A stretch of 64,000 nt of DNA, taken from Linum tenue (Eukaryota > Streptophyta > Magnoliopsida > Malpighiales > Linaceae). Numbering within the stretch: the stretch's first letter is position 1; every line of letters begins with the position of its first letter. The stretch is from the NCBI GenBank assembly GCA_946122785.1, contig CAMGYJ010000011.1, positions 19,903,007-19,967,006 of the forward strand, written 5' to 3'. Of the stretch, positions 19,950 through 32,334 are shown in pieces. A program made the translations under genes and the position numbers. The notes below the pieces were generated by a model that worked only from the letters and a program-made list of their open reading frames with translations, did no database searches and was not told the DNA's origin.

Positions 19950-22504
19950 ATGTCTCGCTTCGTGTTGGACTCCAACAATCTATGGCTGCTTGCCCTAAGC
20001 GACCGCACAATGAGGGTGAACAACGGGCCGTACTCCCCGGACCTCAACACCCAGGACCTGTCCGGCTACGTGGGCGATTGGAAGCAAGTGGCTCGGATCG
20101 GCAGCAACCAGCACTGCACCCACCGCGAGCTGGAAGTGTTCGGCGTGGCGTTGATCAGCGGGCAGAAGCTGGAAGAGCTATGCCTCAACACCTACAACCA
20201 CCAGCTCACCATCAACAGAGAAGGCTTCATGGTGCAGTGGCTCAACCCCGGAGGCGGCCGCAGGGTCCCCAACGCCCGGAGCCTCTACCGCCGCCTCAAC
20301 GACGTCTTCGACTGGTCCAGGTCAGTGTGGTGGATCGCCTCCTCGGATTTAATTTGTGTGTCCAGAGCTAATATAGTAAAACGACAACTCTTTAATTTGT
20401 TTTTGTTCCTTTTCCATCTCTTTCTGACGCGGAAGGAAACGAACACGAGACATGAGATTTTACGTGGTATCTTCGATCGATTGATCGAGACTAATTCACG
20501 GTGAGCTCGGAAGAGCTCACAACTGATATTTTATTATGGACTACATTGTGACGGCTTGCTTACGACAATATCCGTAGCTAAACTTATATAGACGTATGGT
20601 TAAAACCCTAATGACAACCAACTTTCCTTTTTTGACAAGTACAAGGAATTAATTATTTTTGACTAAATAATTAATGGGCAAAATTTGGCAGCAACCTTGA
20701 TTGCCGCCCCTAGCTGCTTCCAGTCCATGTGGCATCTAGTGATTGGGTGAAAATAAATCTTTTAATTCCTTAACTGGTAACCAAAATTGGAAGGAGCAGG
20801 GGACGGAATGGAGAAAACTTCCGTTATTTCCTTCTTCCAATAACAAGGGGGAGATGGAACTTATACATATTGCATTGTTTTTTTTTTTATTAACTTTTAC
20901 ATTTAAGTTTTCTCCCGTTAGTTTATAATATTCCTTCTTAAAACTTTATTTTTTATTAAATTATAAGTTGGTCACTAGATTTAAAAAATTATTTCAAGTT
21001 TACCACTAAAAGTATTTTATTTCATTCGTCATCGCTAAAATTAATTTAATCTTCAAGTTTATCACTCCATTAACTTTATTTGATGCTAAATTATTTCACA
21101 TTTACCCAAAAAAATCATTCTGCGACATAACCCTCCAGTTGCCTTGCTCGCTTGTTCCTCCCCCCCACTACTTTATTTCCATCGATTAGCGGAAGTAACT
21201 TCGTTGGAGGTATAGTATCACTACTCCAAGCGGCAACAACTCATTTGACCATATTATGTTCTGTTTTCTTATTCATGTTTCCGCTAGCATTTACGTATTT
21301 GATTCTTGTAAAGTAAGTGCTATTGAGGAATGATTTTGTTTGATTCTTTGTTAAGCTATTTGTTCATGTAAACCATTTCTATGCTTTCAATTTTTATATG
21401 AATATTGAGGAACTATTTTCGTTTAGGACTATTTTCCACATTTTATCGGTTGCTTAGATAGAGGTGATCATTCAACTTTTGTTGTTCAAGTATAATTAGC
21501 TCTTATCGTCTTATAAATTTGTTATTATGTTCTTTCTTTTAGGTACGGATATATAGTATGAGTCATAAAACACAAGATGTGAATAATATGGTTGGGAAAA
21601 ATGAAATGTCGTGTATAGGCATGAAGTTCAATGGAGATGACAATGGTTATGAAATTTATGTGTTCGTGTTTTGAACGATTTTTTTATACCAGACCTAATT
21701 TATTTACAATTAAGCTCCTAAAATTTATTTACAATTAGGCAACTATATTATTTGACTGCTGCTCGTTGAAGTTAATCCCAAAGTGTAAAAGTTAATTAAA
21801 AAGAAATTGCAATCAGTATATGTATATGTTCCATCTCCCACTTCTTGTTAATTGGAAGAAGGAAATAACGGAAGTTTTCTATGTTCCATTCCCTGCTCCT
21901 TAAGTCCTTAATCCTTCCAATTTAAGTTACCAGTTAAAGAATTAAAAGATTTATTTTCACCCAATCACTAGGTGCCACATGGGCTGGCAGCAGCTAGGGG
22001 CGGCAACTCATGTTGCTGCCAAATTTTGCCCATAATTAATATCCTCATCACTTTCTATTCAATATTAGTCGGTATCTAATTTTCAAATTATATGCAGTTT
22101 AGTACTCTCCTATGTTCTTCTGAATCCGCTGTTGGTCCAGGTACGGCGTCCAGATCCCCATCCCGGTCCAGACGGCGTGGGACCGATTTGAGCTCACCAC
22201 CGGGAAGCTGATTGCCGCTGGGGGCGCGGGCTCCCCGCAGCTGAACAAGGAGCTGGAGGAGAAGGAGAAGGAGAGCCAGAGGCTTCTGGCTGAAAAGGAC
22301 AAGGAGATCGAGGAGCTGAAAAAGAAGGACAAGGAGAGACAAGCAGCAGAGCTTGCCGCCAAGAAGGAGAACGAGAGGCTTCTGGCCGAGAAGGACGTAG
22401 AAATCCAAGGGCTGAAGAAGCAGGCCAAGGAGAAAGACGACCAACTTGCCGCCAAAGACAAACAAATCGCTAACCTCAAGGCTGCTCTCACTGCTTTCGT
22501 CTAA
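19950..22504 (+). CDS. Gene 2: unrecognised coiled-coil family protein, two exons
   Basis: Exons are 19950-20320 and 22141-22504 (735 bases, 244 residues). The donor is TGGTCCAG|GTCAGT and the acceptor is TTGGTCCAG|GTACGG; both fit the frame and the paralogs. Residues 1-124 are the conserved domain (MSRFVLDSNNLWLLALSDRT, GYVGDWKQVARIG, REGFMVQWLNP, YRRLNDVFDWSR). Residues 125-155 link (YGVQIPIPVQTAWDRF). Residues 156-240 form a long charged coiled coil with repeated EKDKEI and LAAK units, ending NLKAALTAFV. No signal peptide or membrane segment is seen. The 1820-base intron contains a 1356-bp MULE, and a 4.6-kb MULE splits the promoter. The coding frame is intact. The function is unknown to me; oligomerisation through the coiled coil is an inference. 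Confidence 0.87.
20667..22040. mobile_element. MULE in the gene 2 intron, with FAR1 fragment
   Basis: The 1356-bp element (20676-22031) has the perfect 9-bp TSD ATAATTAAT at 20667-20675 and 22032-22040. Its terminal inverted repeats are about 200 bp, starting GGGCAAAATTTGGCAGCAAC, with recognisable inner blocks GGAACTTATACATAT-like and CTTCCGTTATTTCCTTCTTCCAAT. The interior carries a FAR1-like start exon. There is no transposase. This is the structure of a non-autonomous or Pack-MULE. Confidence 0.92.
21558..21674 (+). pseudogene. FAR1-like N-terminal fragment inside MULE
   Basis: A 38-codon frame preceded by an acceptor-like TTCTTTTAG reads MSCIGMKFNGDDNGYEIY and then stops. It matches the start of the FAR1 domain at 8137-7770 (PCIGMKFDGDDSAYEFY). 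The zinc-binding part is missing. It may derive from a captured FAR1-related gene or from an ancestral MULE. Confidence 0.7.
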
Positions 22505-22718
22505 TTAAATTCTCTGATCAATCCGCCTACAATATGGATTTCCTGTTCTGTGGTTTGCCCAATCAATCCTTTTGAATATTCCTCCTACATATGCATGCAT
22601 GCATCTCTACCTACCTACGCACGTGTGTTCTATTCTGTATTTAATTGGTACTCTCTGAGGATCTGTTGCCAATTAATTAATAAACTCTATCTGGTTTTAT
22701 GTACACTCTTACGTACGT

Positions 22719-24720
22719 ATGTACTCGGGAATGGATCAGGTCAGTAACCTTATAGTGAGTAACCATGAGTAACCCGTCCACATCAGCATGACATCAGCAT
22801 CCTCTCTCTTATGGAAAGCCTTTAATTTTTCCCTTTTTAATCTTTGACGGACGATTTCTCGCTCATTTTAAGTCGAAATTTAATTTTTTTTGCACAGTTA
22901 GACCAGATTAATTGTGCTCTTCAAAATGATATCCACTTTAATATATTTTTCGAACAAAAAAAATTGAGCCATTTTTTACCAGCCTATACCATATGGTATC
23001 GACTGGTATTGAAATAAAAGCATACCTATGTTTTGAAAAACGTACCATGGTGGTATGAACAAACCAATACTGTAGGATGGTTGAATACATGATAGTAGAA
23101 GTATATTAATTGTAATTTACGACTTTTAACATTGTATACCACCCCGTACCAGGGTGGTATTGTGTGGTATTTTTTGGTCCTGTAATTTGTTCACCCAGAA
23201 ATTTGTAGATCCAATAGATCATGATGAACTCGTCCCTTCTGTGCAAACGTTTTCAAAAACGAATTAAAAACGAAGAAGATACCATACAATACCACCCCGT
23301 ACCAGGGTGGTATTGTATGGTATTGTGTGGTATTTTTTGGTCCTGTAATTTGTTCACCCAGAAATTTGTAGATCCAGTAGATCATGATGAACTCATCCCT
23401 GCTGTGCAAACGTTTTCAAAAACGAATTAAAAACGAAGAAGATACCATATGGTATGCAGTTGGTACCGAGAGGCCATAATTTTTTTTCCTAAAACAATAT
23501 TGAAAATTGATCTCATTTTGTAGAGCACAGTGAACTCGTTCCATCTGTGCAAAAAAAAATAAAATCCGAGTTAAAACGAAAAAGATATGAGTCAATTAAG
23601 AAAGCTAGTGAAAATAAAAATAGTCTTTAATTCTCCATCCTTAGATCTGGATTTTCTAAATGAAGGGTCCAGATTTGGTTATTGATGGGTACTCGGCTCA
23701 AGATAGGGTGCATAACCATGGGTTATGCACCCATCAATAACCAAATCTGGACCCTTCATTTAGAAAATTCAGATCTAAGGATGGAGAATTAAAGGCTATT
23801 TTTATTTTCACTAGCTTTCTTAATTGACTCATATCTTTTTCGTTTTAACTCGGATTTTAATTTTTTTTGCACAGATGGAACGAGTTCACCGTGCTCTACA
23901 AAATGAGATCAATTTTCAATATTTTTTTAGGAAAAAACATTCTGGTCTCTCGGTACGAACTGCATACCATATGGTATCTTCTTCGTTTTCAATTCGTTTT
24001 TGAACACGTTTGCACAGCAGGGATGAGTTCATCATGATCTACTGGATCTACAAATTTCTGGGTGAACAAATTACAGGACCAAAAAATACCACACAATACC
24101 ATACAATACCACCCTGGTACGGGGTGGTATTGTATGGTATCTTCTTCGTTTTTAATTCGTTTTTGAAAACGTTTGCACAGAAGGGACGAGTTCATCATGA
24201 TCTATTGGATCTACAAATTTCTGGGTGAACAAATTACAGGACCAAAAAATACCACACAATACCATACAATACCACCCTGGTACGAGGTGGTATTGTGTGG
24301 TATGCAATGTTAAAAGTCGTAAATTACAATTAATATACTTCTACTATCATGTATTCAACCATCCTACAGTATTGGTTTGTTCATACCACCATGGTACGTT
24401 TTTCAAAACATAGGTTTGCTTTTATTTCAATACCAGTCAATACCATATGGTATAGGCTGGTAAAAAATGGCTCAATTTTTTTTGTTCGAAAAATATATTA
24501 AAGTGGATATCATTTTGAAGAGGACAATTAATCTGATCTAACTGTGCAAAAAAAATTAAATTTCGACTTAAAATGAGCGAGAAATCGTCCGTCAAAGATT
24601 AAAGAGGGAAAAATTAAAGGCTTTCCATGAGAGAGAGGATGCTGATGTCATGCTGATGTGGACGGGTTACTCATGGTTACTCACCATAAGGTTACTGACC
24701 TGATCCATTCCCATGTACTC
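22719..24720. mobile_element. Fold-back element of 2 kb
   Basis: An almost perfect palindrome spans 22727-24712 (1986 bp), flanked by the 8-bp direct repeat ATGTACTC (22719-22726 and 24713-24720). The arms are about 965-985 bp with a loop of about 40 bases (23690-23728) that itself contains GGTGCATAACCATGGGTTAT. Each arm carries a tandem duplication of about 190 bp built around CCCGTACCAGGGTGGTATTG (near 23143 and 23297; inverse near 24107 and 24275). There is no coding capacity. Long-TIR MULEs and Foldback elements look like this; the TSD length favours MULE. Confidence 0.85.
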
Positions 24721-25275
24721 TACCTACTTACGTGGTATATGATATTTGTGCTTTGCTTCATAAAGATTCTTCGATATGATCCAATTCCGAATAAAATCAT
24801 CGAACGCGGATGATATGACCAAAGTATGCAGTTTCTATGATCTTTTTAAGGTTCTATGAATGTTGCCTTTCTTGAAATCGAAAATAAAGGATAGGATGGA
24901 ATCAATCGGAGAATCCCAACTCGTGATGAACCTAGGAAAATTGGTATATATATTAAATCAATCGGACAACATCAACTCGTAGAAAGAGGCAATTGATATA
25001 AGTCGATGCTCGCCACAACTAGACCCGTTCTCTAGTGGATAAGAGACACGTACATAAAACTCATATAAAAACTACTAAATAATCAAAATCAAGCAATTAA
25101 CAAATAATTCCAACAAAATGCACCGCTCCTGCTTTCTTGTTGATTTGCTTGTACTTGGCGGAATTCCTTCTCCGTGTCATTTGCGGAATAGAGCTTACGG
25201 CTTGCCCTACTTGAAGTACACTTTAATCCCACCCACTACCAACCAACCCAAGTGAAAGAATTAATCATCTCTTCA
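24721..25275. other. No recognisable gene
   Basis: Single-copy-looking AT-rich DNA without ORFs or repeats that I can assign. The end at about 25276 borders the poly(T) of the LINE. Confidence 0.4.
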
Positions 25276-25329
25276 ATTTTTTTTTTTTTTACAAAAGATA
25301 ATCATATATTGATTCAAACCATAAGAAAG

Positions 25330-28300
25330 TTACACCCTGGAATGCAGCCAGGTCTGGAAATCAAAGAATCGACTCATAGTCGGGTACAAAGAAATGGCCT
25401 TTCTAGCCACCAAATGGGCTACCCTATTGCTACGCCGACCTACAAACCGAACAAAAAACTCGGATTGGGGACCAAAATACTCCACAATTTCTTCAAGAAC
25501 AGCCCCTGTCTGGTTGTCTCTGGTATCTGCCTGATTGATTTTATCAATTATCACCTTGGCATACCCTTCAAATATGACGTTCGTAAATCCAAGCTCCAGA
25601 CACCAAAGAATCGCTGCCCGGAGCACGAGTAATTCCACCATCATAGGGTCTTCAATCACCGGGAAGTGGACACCTTTGACCAGGAGGATCTCCCTCAAAG
25701 GCGTCAAGAGAACAATCCCCCCGCCGAGTGGGAACCACTTTTAGTGGCGCCATCCCACATACAAACAATCCTATCACCTCCCACCAGATCCATATACTGT
25801 GTCTCCGAGGGGCAAATACCCCGAGGAGGGCTAGTAGGCGACAAACTCATCCATTCCTCATGTTCCTGGTGAAACTGGCGCATCAACGCAGGGAAGCCGA
25901 ACTGTTTTCCTTCAAAGACAACCCAATTGCGAGATCGCCAGATCCTCCAGAGAACGGCCACCACTGCCATGAAAAGCGTGGGCTGATTAATCAAGGCCAG
26001 CAATTTCTTAAGAAACAATGGAAAAGTATGCCGAGGTAGCCCCTCCCCTAGGCACTCCAACCCTGAATAGTCCCAAAGTGCCCGCCCTACCGGGCAATAG
26101 AGGAATAAATGCTCCATCGTCTCTGCACTAGCCCAGCACACCGGACATCGAGGACTAACTGAGACCTTCTCAATCAGAGCCTCAATAGTAGGAAGGGCCC
26201 GATTGAGGATTTGCCAGACAAAAACTTTCAATTTAGGAGGGATATTTGCATTCCACAACCGGATCCAGCTAGCCTTATCCATCCAACTAGCCAGTGACTT
26301 CCAACGACCCCTCCTCCTATCAAGGGAGACAGCTAGATGATAAGCAGACTTGACAGTGAAAAGCCCCATACCTCGTATCATGCCAGATCATCCTGTCTTC
26401 CACATTCTGTCGCGGAAGAGGAATAGTTTTAATGGCACGACATGTAGATGGGTCAAACCACTGACTAAGCTTGGTGTCGCACCAACGCCCCTCCCCTTGG
26501 CAAATCACTTCAGCCCTTCGGGTCACCCCAGTTGGAAGAATTTGCGGATTATAGCTTGGAGGGTCGAGCTGGAAATGAGGGACCCAGTTGGAGTGAAGGA
26601 GGGAGGCAGTCTTTCCATTCCCAATTTGCCAATGAAGACCTACCTCCAGCAGCTGGCGTCCATACAGGATGCTTTGCCACCCACAGGAGAGCCGAGATCG
26701 TGGCATAGCCTGAAGGAAAGTCCCACTGGGGAAATATTTTCCTTTGTAGACCTAGGCCAGGAGGGACTGGGGTTCAGAGAGAATACGCAAACCAATTTTA
26801 GCTAACAGAGCCTGATTAAACTGCTCAAATCGGCGGAATCCCATTCCCCCCATGTTAACTTCGACACATGTTCCGCCAGGACACCCAGCGCACCTTTGAG
26901 TGGCCCTCATCAACACCCCACCAGAACCGGGCAACATGTTTGTCTAACAGATGACAAAGGGAGAAAGGTAATTTGAATTAGGACATCACATGCAATGGCA
27001 ACACCAAAGCAATTGACTTAATCAAAATTTCTTTGGCAGCCCAAGATAACGCCCTCTGTTTCCACCCTTGCAGTCGCTCTAACAATTTCTCCTCCAGGTA
27101 GCGGAAAGTCACCATTTTCGATCGGGCAATCAGAGTCGGCAAGCCCAGATATTTATCATGGACCCCCACTACCCCTACCCCCAAAATAGTGGCAAAAAAT
27201 TCTTGGTCAGGCAAAGCAATATTCTTGCTAAAGCAAACTGCCGACTTTTCCAAATTCACACGTTGACCACTAAGCTCCTCATACTCGTTTAAGACTTCAA
27301 TCAAGTTCTCAAACTCCTGAAGATCAGTTCCCCTTAGGAATAAATATGAATCATCCGCAAAGAACAAATGGTAGATCTTAGGGGCGCGACGAGCCACCTT
27401 AACCCCATCAAGTCTCTTCTCCGAAATAGCCTTACGAAGGAGCGCTGCGAACCCCTCAGTGCAGGTACAAATGAGAGAGGGGAAAGCGGATCACCCTGTC
27501 GTAATCCGCGGGATGGAGTGAAGTATCCTGAAGGAGTACCATTCATTAGAACCGAGAAAGATGATGATCTGAGGCACTCATGTATCCACCCTTGCCAGAC
27601 AGAACTAAAGCCCATCTTATCCAACACCGCAAGAAGGAACCGTCATTCGACTCTATCATAGGCCTTTTCCATGTCAATTTTTAGAGCCATGTACCCTTTC
27701 TTCCCACGTGTTTTAATTTTGAGATAATGTATTAGCTCGTGCCCAAGGAGGATATTATCAATTATCTATCGCTCTCGGATGAAAGCATTTTGACCATCCG
27801 AGATGATTTGTGCTAAGAGGCTAGAAAGTTGCTCAGCCATGATTTTGGTTATAATTTTATAAACAAACTGGCATAAGCTAATTGGGCGCAGCTGCCTCCC
27901 ATACTCCATATTGTCCACCTTAGGAATCAAGGTTAACCAAGTATGGTTAAAACTGCGGAGCATCCTACTCGTCACGAAGAACGAGCATACCGCCTCAATT
28001 ACCGAGTCACCTACAATATCCCAGAAGGCCTTAAAGAAATTTCCAGTGAAACCATCAGATCCAGGAGCCTGTTTTGACCCCATAGTAAAGACTGTTTTCC
28101 GCACTTCGCTCGGCAAGACTTCTGCCGTCAGATTAACATTCATTTCTGGTGTGACGCTTTGAGATATGGGTAAAGCCGTCACCTTTTCCGCCATATCAGG
28201 GATTTGAGTCTCCAAGGTAAATAGAGCCTGATAGAACTCCGTAGCGATAATGGGTTTCCCCTTTTCCTTCGTTACCCACTCTCCTTCTTCATTGTGAAGT

Positions 28301-29418
28301 CCGGCCACAAAATTCCGTTTACGACGAGTTCTCGTCACCGTGTGAAAGTAGGAGGAATTTTTATCGCCTTTTTGTAACCATCGGACCCTGGACTTTTGTT
28401 GCTAATAAATTTCTTCAGCCTCCCACTGGCGAGAGAGATCAGTCTCAAGGCTACGAATCGAATCCCAATCAATTGGTTGGACTGATTTGATTCGATCAAT
28501 CACCCCTTGAAGAGTTTTAATATTACGAAGGGAATTCGTAGTCCCCACCCTGCTCCAATCATAGAGAAGATGCCATAATTTCTTCAGGCGCTCCCAAAGT
28601 CAAAACATCGGGGTACCTTGAATATTCTCCTGCCACACATAGTTGACCATGGCTCTGACCTCCGGATTATCAGCCCAGCGAGCGTCAAAGCGGAACAATG
28701 GACTGGAATTTCGAGTATACGTCTTATCGGAGAGGAGAAGAGCTCGATGATCAGATCCCTGGTCCGTGAAATTTTTAACCAAAGTCTCAGGGAATTTGTC
28801 AATCCAGGACAAGGAGCAAAGCACCTTATCCAGTCTCTCACGAATGCACGCAGCAACCATTCGTTTGTTCGTCCAAGTGAATTGGTCACCCCGATAACCT
28901 GCATCTTGGAGGCCCAACTCCTGGACAAACTCACGCAGGCTAAGAGATTGAGAAGCATTCCAGGCATTCCCACCATCTTTTTCACCCTCATGAAGGGTAG
29001 CATTGAAATCACCAATGACAACATAGGGTAGTAGGATCGCATTACAAATCTCTTTCAAGTAGGCCAGTTGGTCGGCTCTAGTGGCCACATCACAACTAAT
29101 GTTAACCGAAACCATAACATAAGAAAAATCTACTTCATTAATCTGAGTGCAAATATAAAAGTTGGAATGGAAAAATACTAAAGCATCAACCCCGGGGGCC
29201 CAAGCTACTACTAACCCTCCCGATGCATCAATAGCATCAACAAAGAAACAATGACAATGATGAAAACCTAAACCCCGCAAACGGGGCCACTACTCTGCGG
29301 CTCGATCGTGTTTCAGAAAAAACACGAGATCCAGTTTATTAGAATGCACTAAACCAGCAGCAGTTTGAAATGTTAGGGATGGTCCAATTCCTCTCACGTT
29401 TCAGGCAAGAAGCCTCAT
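25330..29418 (-). pseudogene. LINE ORF2: endonuclease, reverse transcriptase, RNase H
   Basis: The start reads MRLLA*NVRGIG; the Trp codon usual at the stop is TGA. Another TAG follows at about 29292. The endonuclease follows (28600-29280: YVVIGDFNATLHEG, GDQFTWTNKR, GSDHRALLL). The reverse transcriptase then spans 28338-26978 in three frames: KQAPGSDGFTGNFFK, RQLRPISLCQFVYKI, RGLRQGDPLSPLSF and the catalytic FFADDS. The zf-RVT region (26381-25704: LWNANIPPKLKVFVWQ, CPVCWASAETMEHLFLYC) and an RNase H-like tail (25707-25330) complete it. Frame changes near 27330, 26950, 26750, 26350 and 25700 show decay. The protein would nick DNA and prime reverse transcription; here it cannot be made. Confidence 0.85.
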
Positions 29419-30967
29419 TTAACTGGTTGGGGGCACTTTAGGCTGGCTTCCTCCACCTTTTCCAATCCATCTTTGTCCTCAACGAACTGCCGTTTTGGGT
29501 TTGGGTTTTCTGCCATCGCCCCATCCATCTCAGCAAATTGACGTTTCTTAGCTCCTATTTCCGGGCTAAGCAAATTGGTCCCATACTCATTAAGGGATAT
29601 TCTTGATCAGTGTCCACTCTAGGTACCTGCTTAGCCTTACCCTCTCGAGTCTGGTGCTCCCCAACACCCAGCACCTCCTCATCCTCCCCCATTGCCAATC
29701 CCTGCTCAAAGGCTCGCACCACCTGACTAACTTTAGAGGAATGGGCAAGACACCTCAGTTTCCCCTTGATCACAGGTGAGCGACGCCGAGCTCATAGGGT
29801 TGAGCCTCACTCTCCGAGGTTGTATCCTCCTAGTCCAAAGGGTCATTGTGGCCCTTAATGGGTTCCCAATTCGGCATCTCAGTCCTGCCAGATAACTCCA
29901 GCTTCACCTCCACAGCAGCTACTGGCTCCACCCCTCGGGTTGAGTAGGAATTATTCGCACCACCGTTCGATAGTTTTGCGGGTTTGCTGGTACGATTATT
30001 CGCCTTAGCCTTTGTAAGTTTTGTTGAGGACTTAAGCATCCGCAAGGTAGGGTCAAGCTCACTTTTCATTTTGGGAGCATGAGGAGGCAGCTCCTCATTC
30101 CCTCACCCTTTACCCTTAATGCCACGCTCTTTTTGGCGAGCAGCCATCGTCGATAGCACAGGTAGATGCAATCCGGATTACAAGGCATACGTGGAGCGCC
30201 CTCCTGCCATCCAGGAGGAGAAATTCATCTTCCGACTCATCTTCCAGTATGAGTCGCCTCCGTCGAGTTGCCTCGTTTACCTCAGCATGGGAATTAGAAT
30301 CGGGAGCTGGGTCATTGACCTGACAGTAGGCAGCCCCTGGCCGAGCCGGTCTCGCTTCCGCGGGAGCAACCCCCACAGTAGCCCGCCAAGGTTTGTTGGT
30401 AGCCCTTCGCCGATGCAGCACCTGGGTCGGGTTATGGTGCCCGTCAATCTCCATCGGGCTACCCATGGACACTGCTTTCCCTTTGCCTCGACGTCCCTGT
30501 CTCCCCATGGAGATTTTGTGAAAACGCCAGATTCAAGAACTCGGCCACGGGTGGAGTTCGCTACTTTTCTCCCGAATTGTTGCGTGCAACAGTCTTCTTG
30601 CACATCCCACAATTGGACTTGAAATGGAGCAACTGCCATGTCGTCGAAGGTTTGGGCTGTGATATTTGGTACCCATGCACGGAGATGAAGGATTCTATCC
30701 TTAATCACCCACGGAGTGCGTTGGAGTACCCAGTTTTTTTGCAGCTTCGTTTGGGCGAGTGAACTCGTACAGATCGTGCGCAACCTCCCGCACTTTGATT
30801 CTACACTGGGCTTGCCACGGGTTATTAACCGCCTCTCGCAGCTCCGTCGTTGTCAGCCGATCCTCACAGAAGACGCGGCCAAGCAGCATCTTTGCTCTGC
30901 GAACCCTATCGGGTTGAACTTCAGCCAGTGAAAACTCCACCACCTGATCGCTTGTGATGTGCGCCAT
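29415..30967 (-). pseudogene. LINE ORF1, nucleic acid-binding protein
   Basis: It begins MAHITSDQVVEFSLAEVQ at 30967 and continues with a DUF4283-like region: KMLLGRVFCEDRLTTTELRE, then after a frameshift near 30720 TPWVIKDRILHLRAWVPNI. Further segments (30116-30508, 29830-30069, 29555-29773) lie in different frames. The last codons (CPQPVK then TGA) overlap the ORF2 ATG as ATGA at 29418-29415, so ORF1 and ORF2 were directly adjacent. Start-stop overlap suggests coupled translation in the ancestor. Decayed. Confidence 0.75.
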
Positions 30968-31129
30968 GGTGATCGACTGAAACGAAGAAGAAACACCTAC
31001 ATCACAAGCGTCCTCAATGCCGAGAGGTGTACTAACAGCAGCAACCCAAGGGTAACTAGAGAAAAAGAAATAGAAGTTCATGGTGGGTAGGCCTTCGATC
31101 CATAACCCAAACATAATTTCCGTAGTCAA

Positions 31130-31957
31130 GAAATCCCACGTACCCGAATAGAAATCCTGCTTGGGGTTGAGAGCGTGCTTGCTGGTTTTCCTAGCTTCCT
31201 TTCCACTAAAACGATGGTGAGAAGAAGGACTAGAGGGGGCTCGTTAAATAGGCCAAGCAAGCATCGACCCTCCACTGCAACGAGGAGTCTATTTGGGGTG
31301 GGAAACTAGCATTTTCAAAAATAAATAACTGTCTGGTAGATATTTCCACCCGCCTACAGATACGCCGTAACGGAAAATCTGTAGATCCATTATACATCAC
31401 CGATGAAATCGCGAGACCGTAAGGATTCAATTGGACAGCTGGATTTCTCCTCGGCGAACGATTCCAGTGAGGGACAGGCCGGCAAAACGGAAGAGACCAC
31501 GGACTCTCCGCCGGATGGGCTTGGACATACGATGTCTGCATTGGAGTCCCTACACACACTTGAAACGAACTCGCCCCACAACGGGATCTAAGTTCACAGG
31601 GGAATTATTGATAAGGAGATCCATTAACTTGACAGGGTCCCTATGCGATCGAAGAGTAGGCAACCCATCAGGGGCCTTCTGCCACTCCTCTTCTACATCA
31701 TCCGACGATGGCAAGACAATTCGCCACACCGAGCGCTTAGGCCGGCATAAGCGTTTGGGCAACGATTCTCCGGTGTTCCCTTTGCCGCTTAAGGGGACTA
31801 ACTGTGAACAAACACCTTCCAGGGGAGGTACTTGAAATCTCCTCTTCGTGCAATCTCCTCCACCGCAAGGTCACCGGACGTTCATCCTTTGCCCTTTTCA
31901 CCGATGTCTCTTGAGAATCGGCCCTCCGGATTCCTTGAATCCCTTGGTTAGCTAGGG
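31130..31957. other. Unassigned sequence between LINE and Copia
   Basis: The first 100 bases may be LINE 5' UTR. On the minus strand 31976-31550 holds overlapping open frames of exon-like composition (PVTLRWRRLHEEEI; KRSVWRIVLPSSDDVEEEW) with no family I recognise. The Copia insertion at 31958 splits this sequence from 38127 onward. Confidence 0.4.
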
Positions 31958-32310
31958 TGATGAAGTATAAAGGCAAAGGAGTGATGGATTTGAATCAGCA
32001 GGAACAGAAGGCTCAAGGGAAGATGGCGGCAACTCTGCAGAATTCAATTCCAGAAGAAGATCAGTTCGGTTGAAACGTTTCGGAGTGGCAGGCCATTTCG
32101 TCTCCAACAGAAGCTGAGGAAGAGTAGAACGACGACGCTTTACTTTTATGTTTGTTAGTTACTGCTTTAATGATTTGGACGAATGGCGTTTAGCCACGTC
32201 ACTGTTACCGTTGTGTAAACAGTAAAACTTGAACAGCTATATAAACGAAACCTAGCAGATGCAAACGCTGAGGATTCCAAAACCCTTTCCTCCATTCTTC
32301 AATTTCTACA
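31958..32310 (+). repeat. Copia 5' LTR
   Basis: 353 bp from TGATGAAGTATAAAGG to CAATTTCTACA. GCTATATAAACG at 32238-32249 is the probable LTR TATA box. It differs from the 3' LTR at three sites. Confidence 0.95.
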
Positions 32311-32323
32311 TGGTATCAGAGCA
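32311..32323 (+). other. Primer binding site, initiator tRNA-Met type
   Basis: TGGTATCAGAGCA follows the LTR end directly, the usual Copia arrangement. Confidence 0.9.
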
Positions 32324-32334
32324 GATCTGAAGCA

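Larger units (their letters stand above)
25276..31129 (-). mobile_element. L1-type LINE, decayed
   Basis: On the minus strand the element runs from a 5' region near 31.1 kb through ORF1 (30967-29415) and ORF2 (29418-25330) to a poly(A) tail seen as the T run at 25276-25289. ORF2 has endonuclease, reverse transcriptase, zf-RVT and RNase H parts in the order of plant L1 elements. Several stops and frameshifts break both ORFs. I could not find a TSD; the 5' boundary is uncertain. Confidence 0.85.

Noticed and set aside
23191..24228. Four similar 69-72 residue ORFs
   Set aside because: They are the repeated units of the fold-back arms read in both directions, with no domain.
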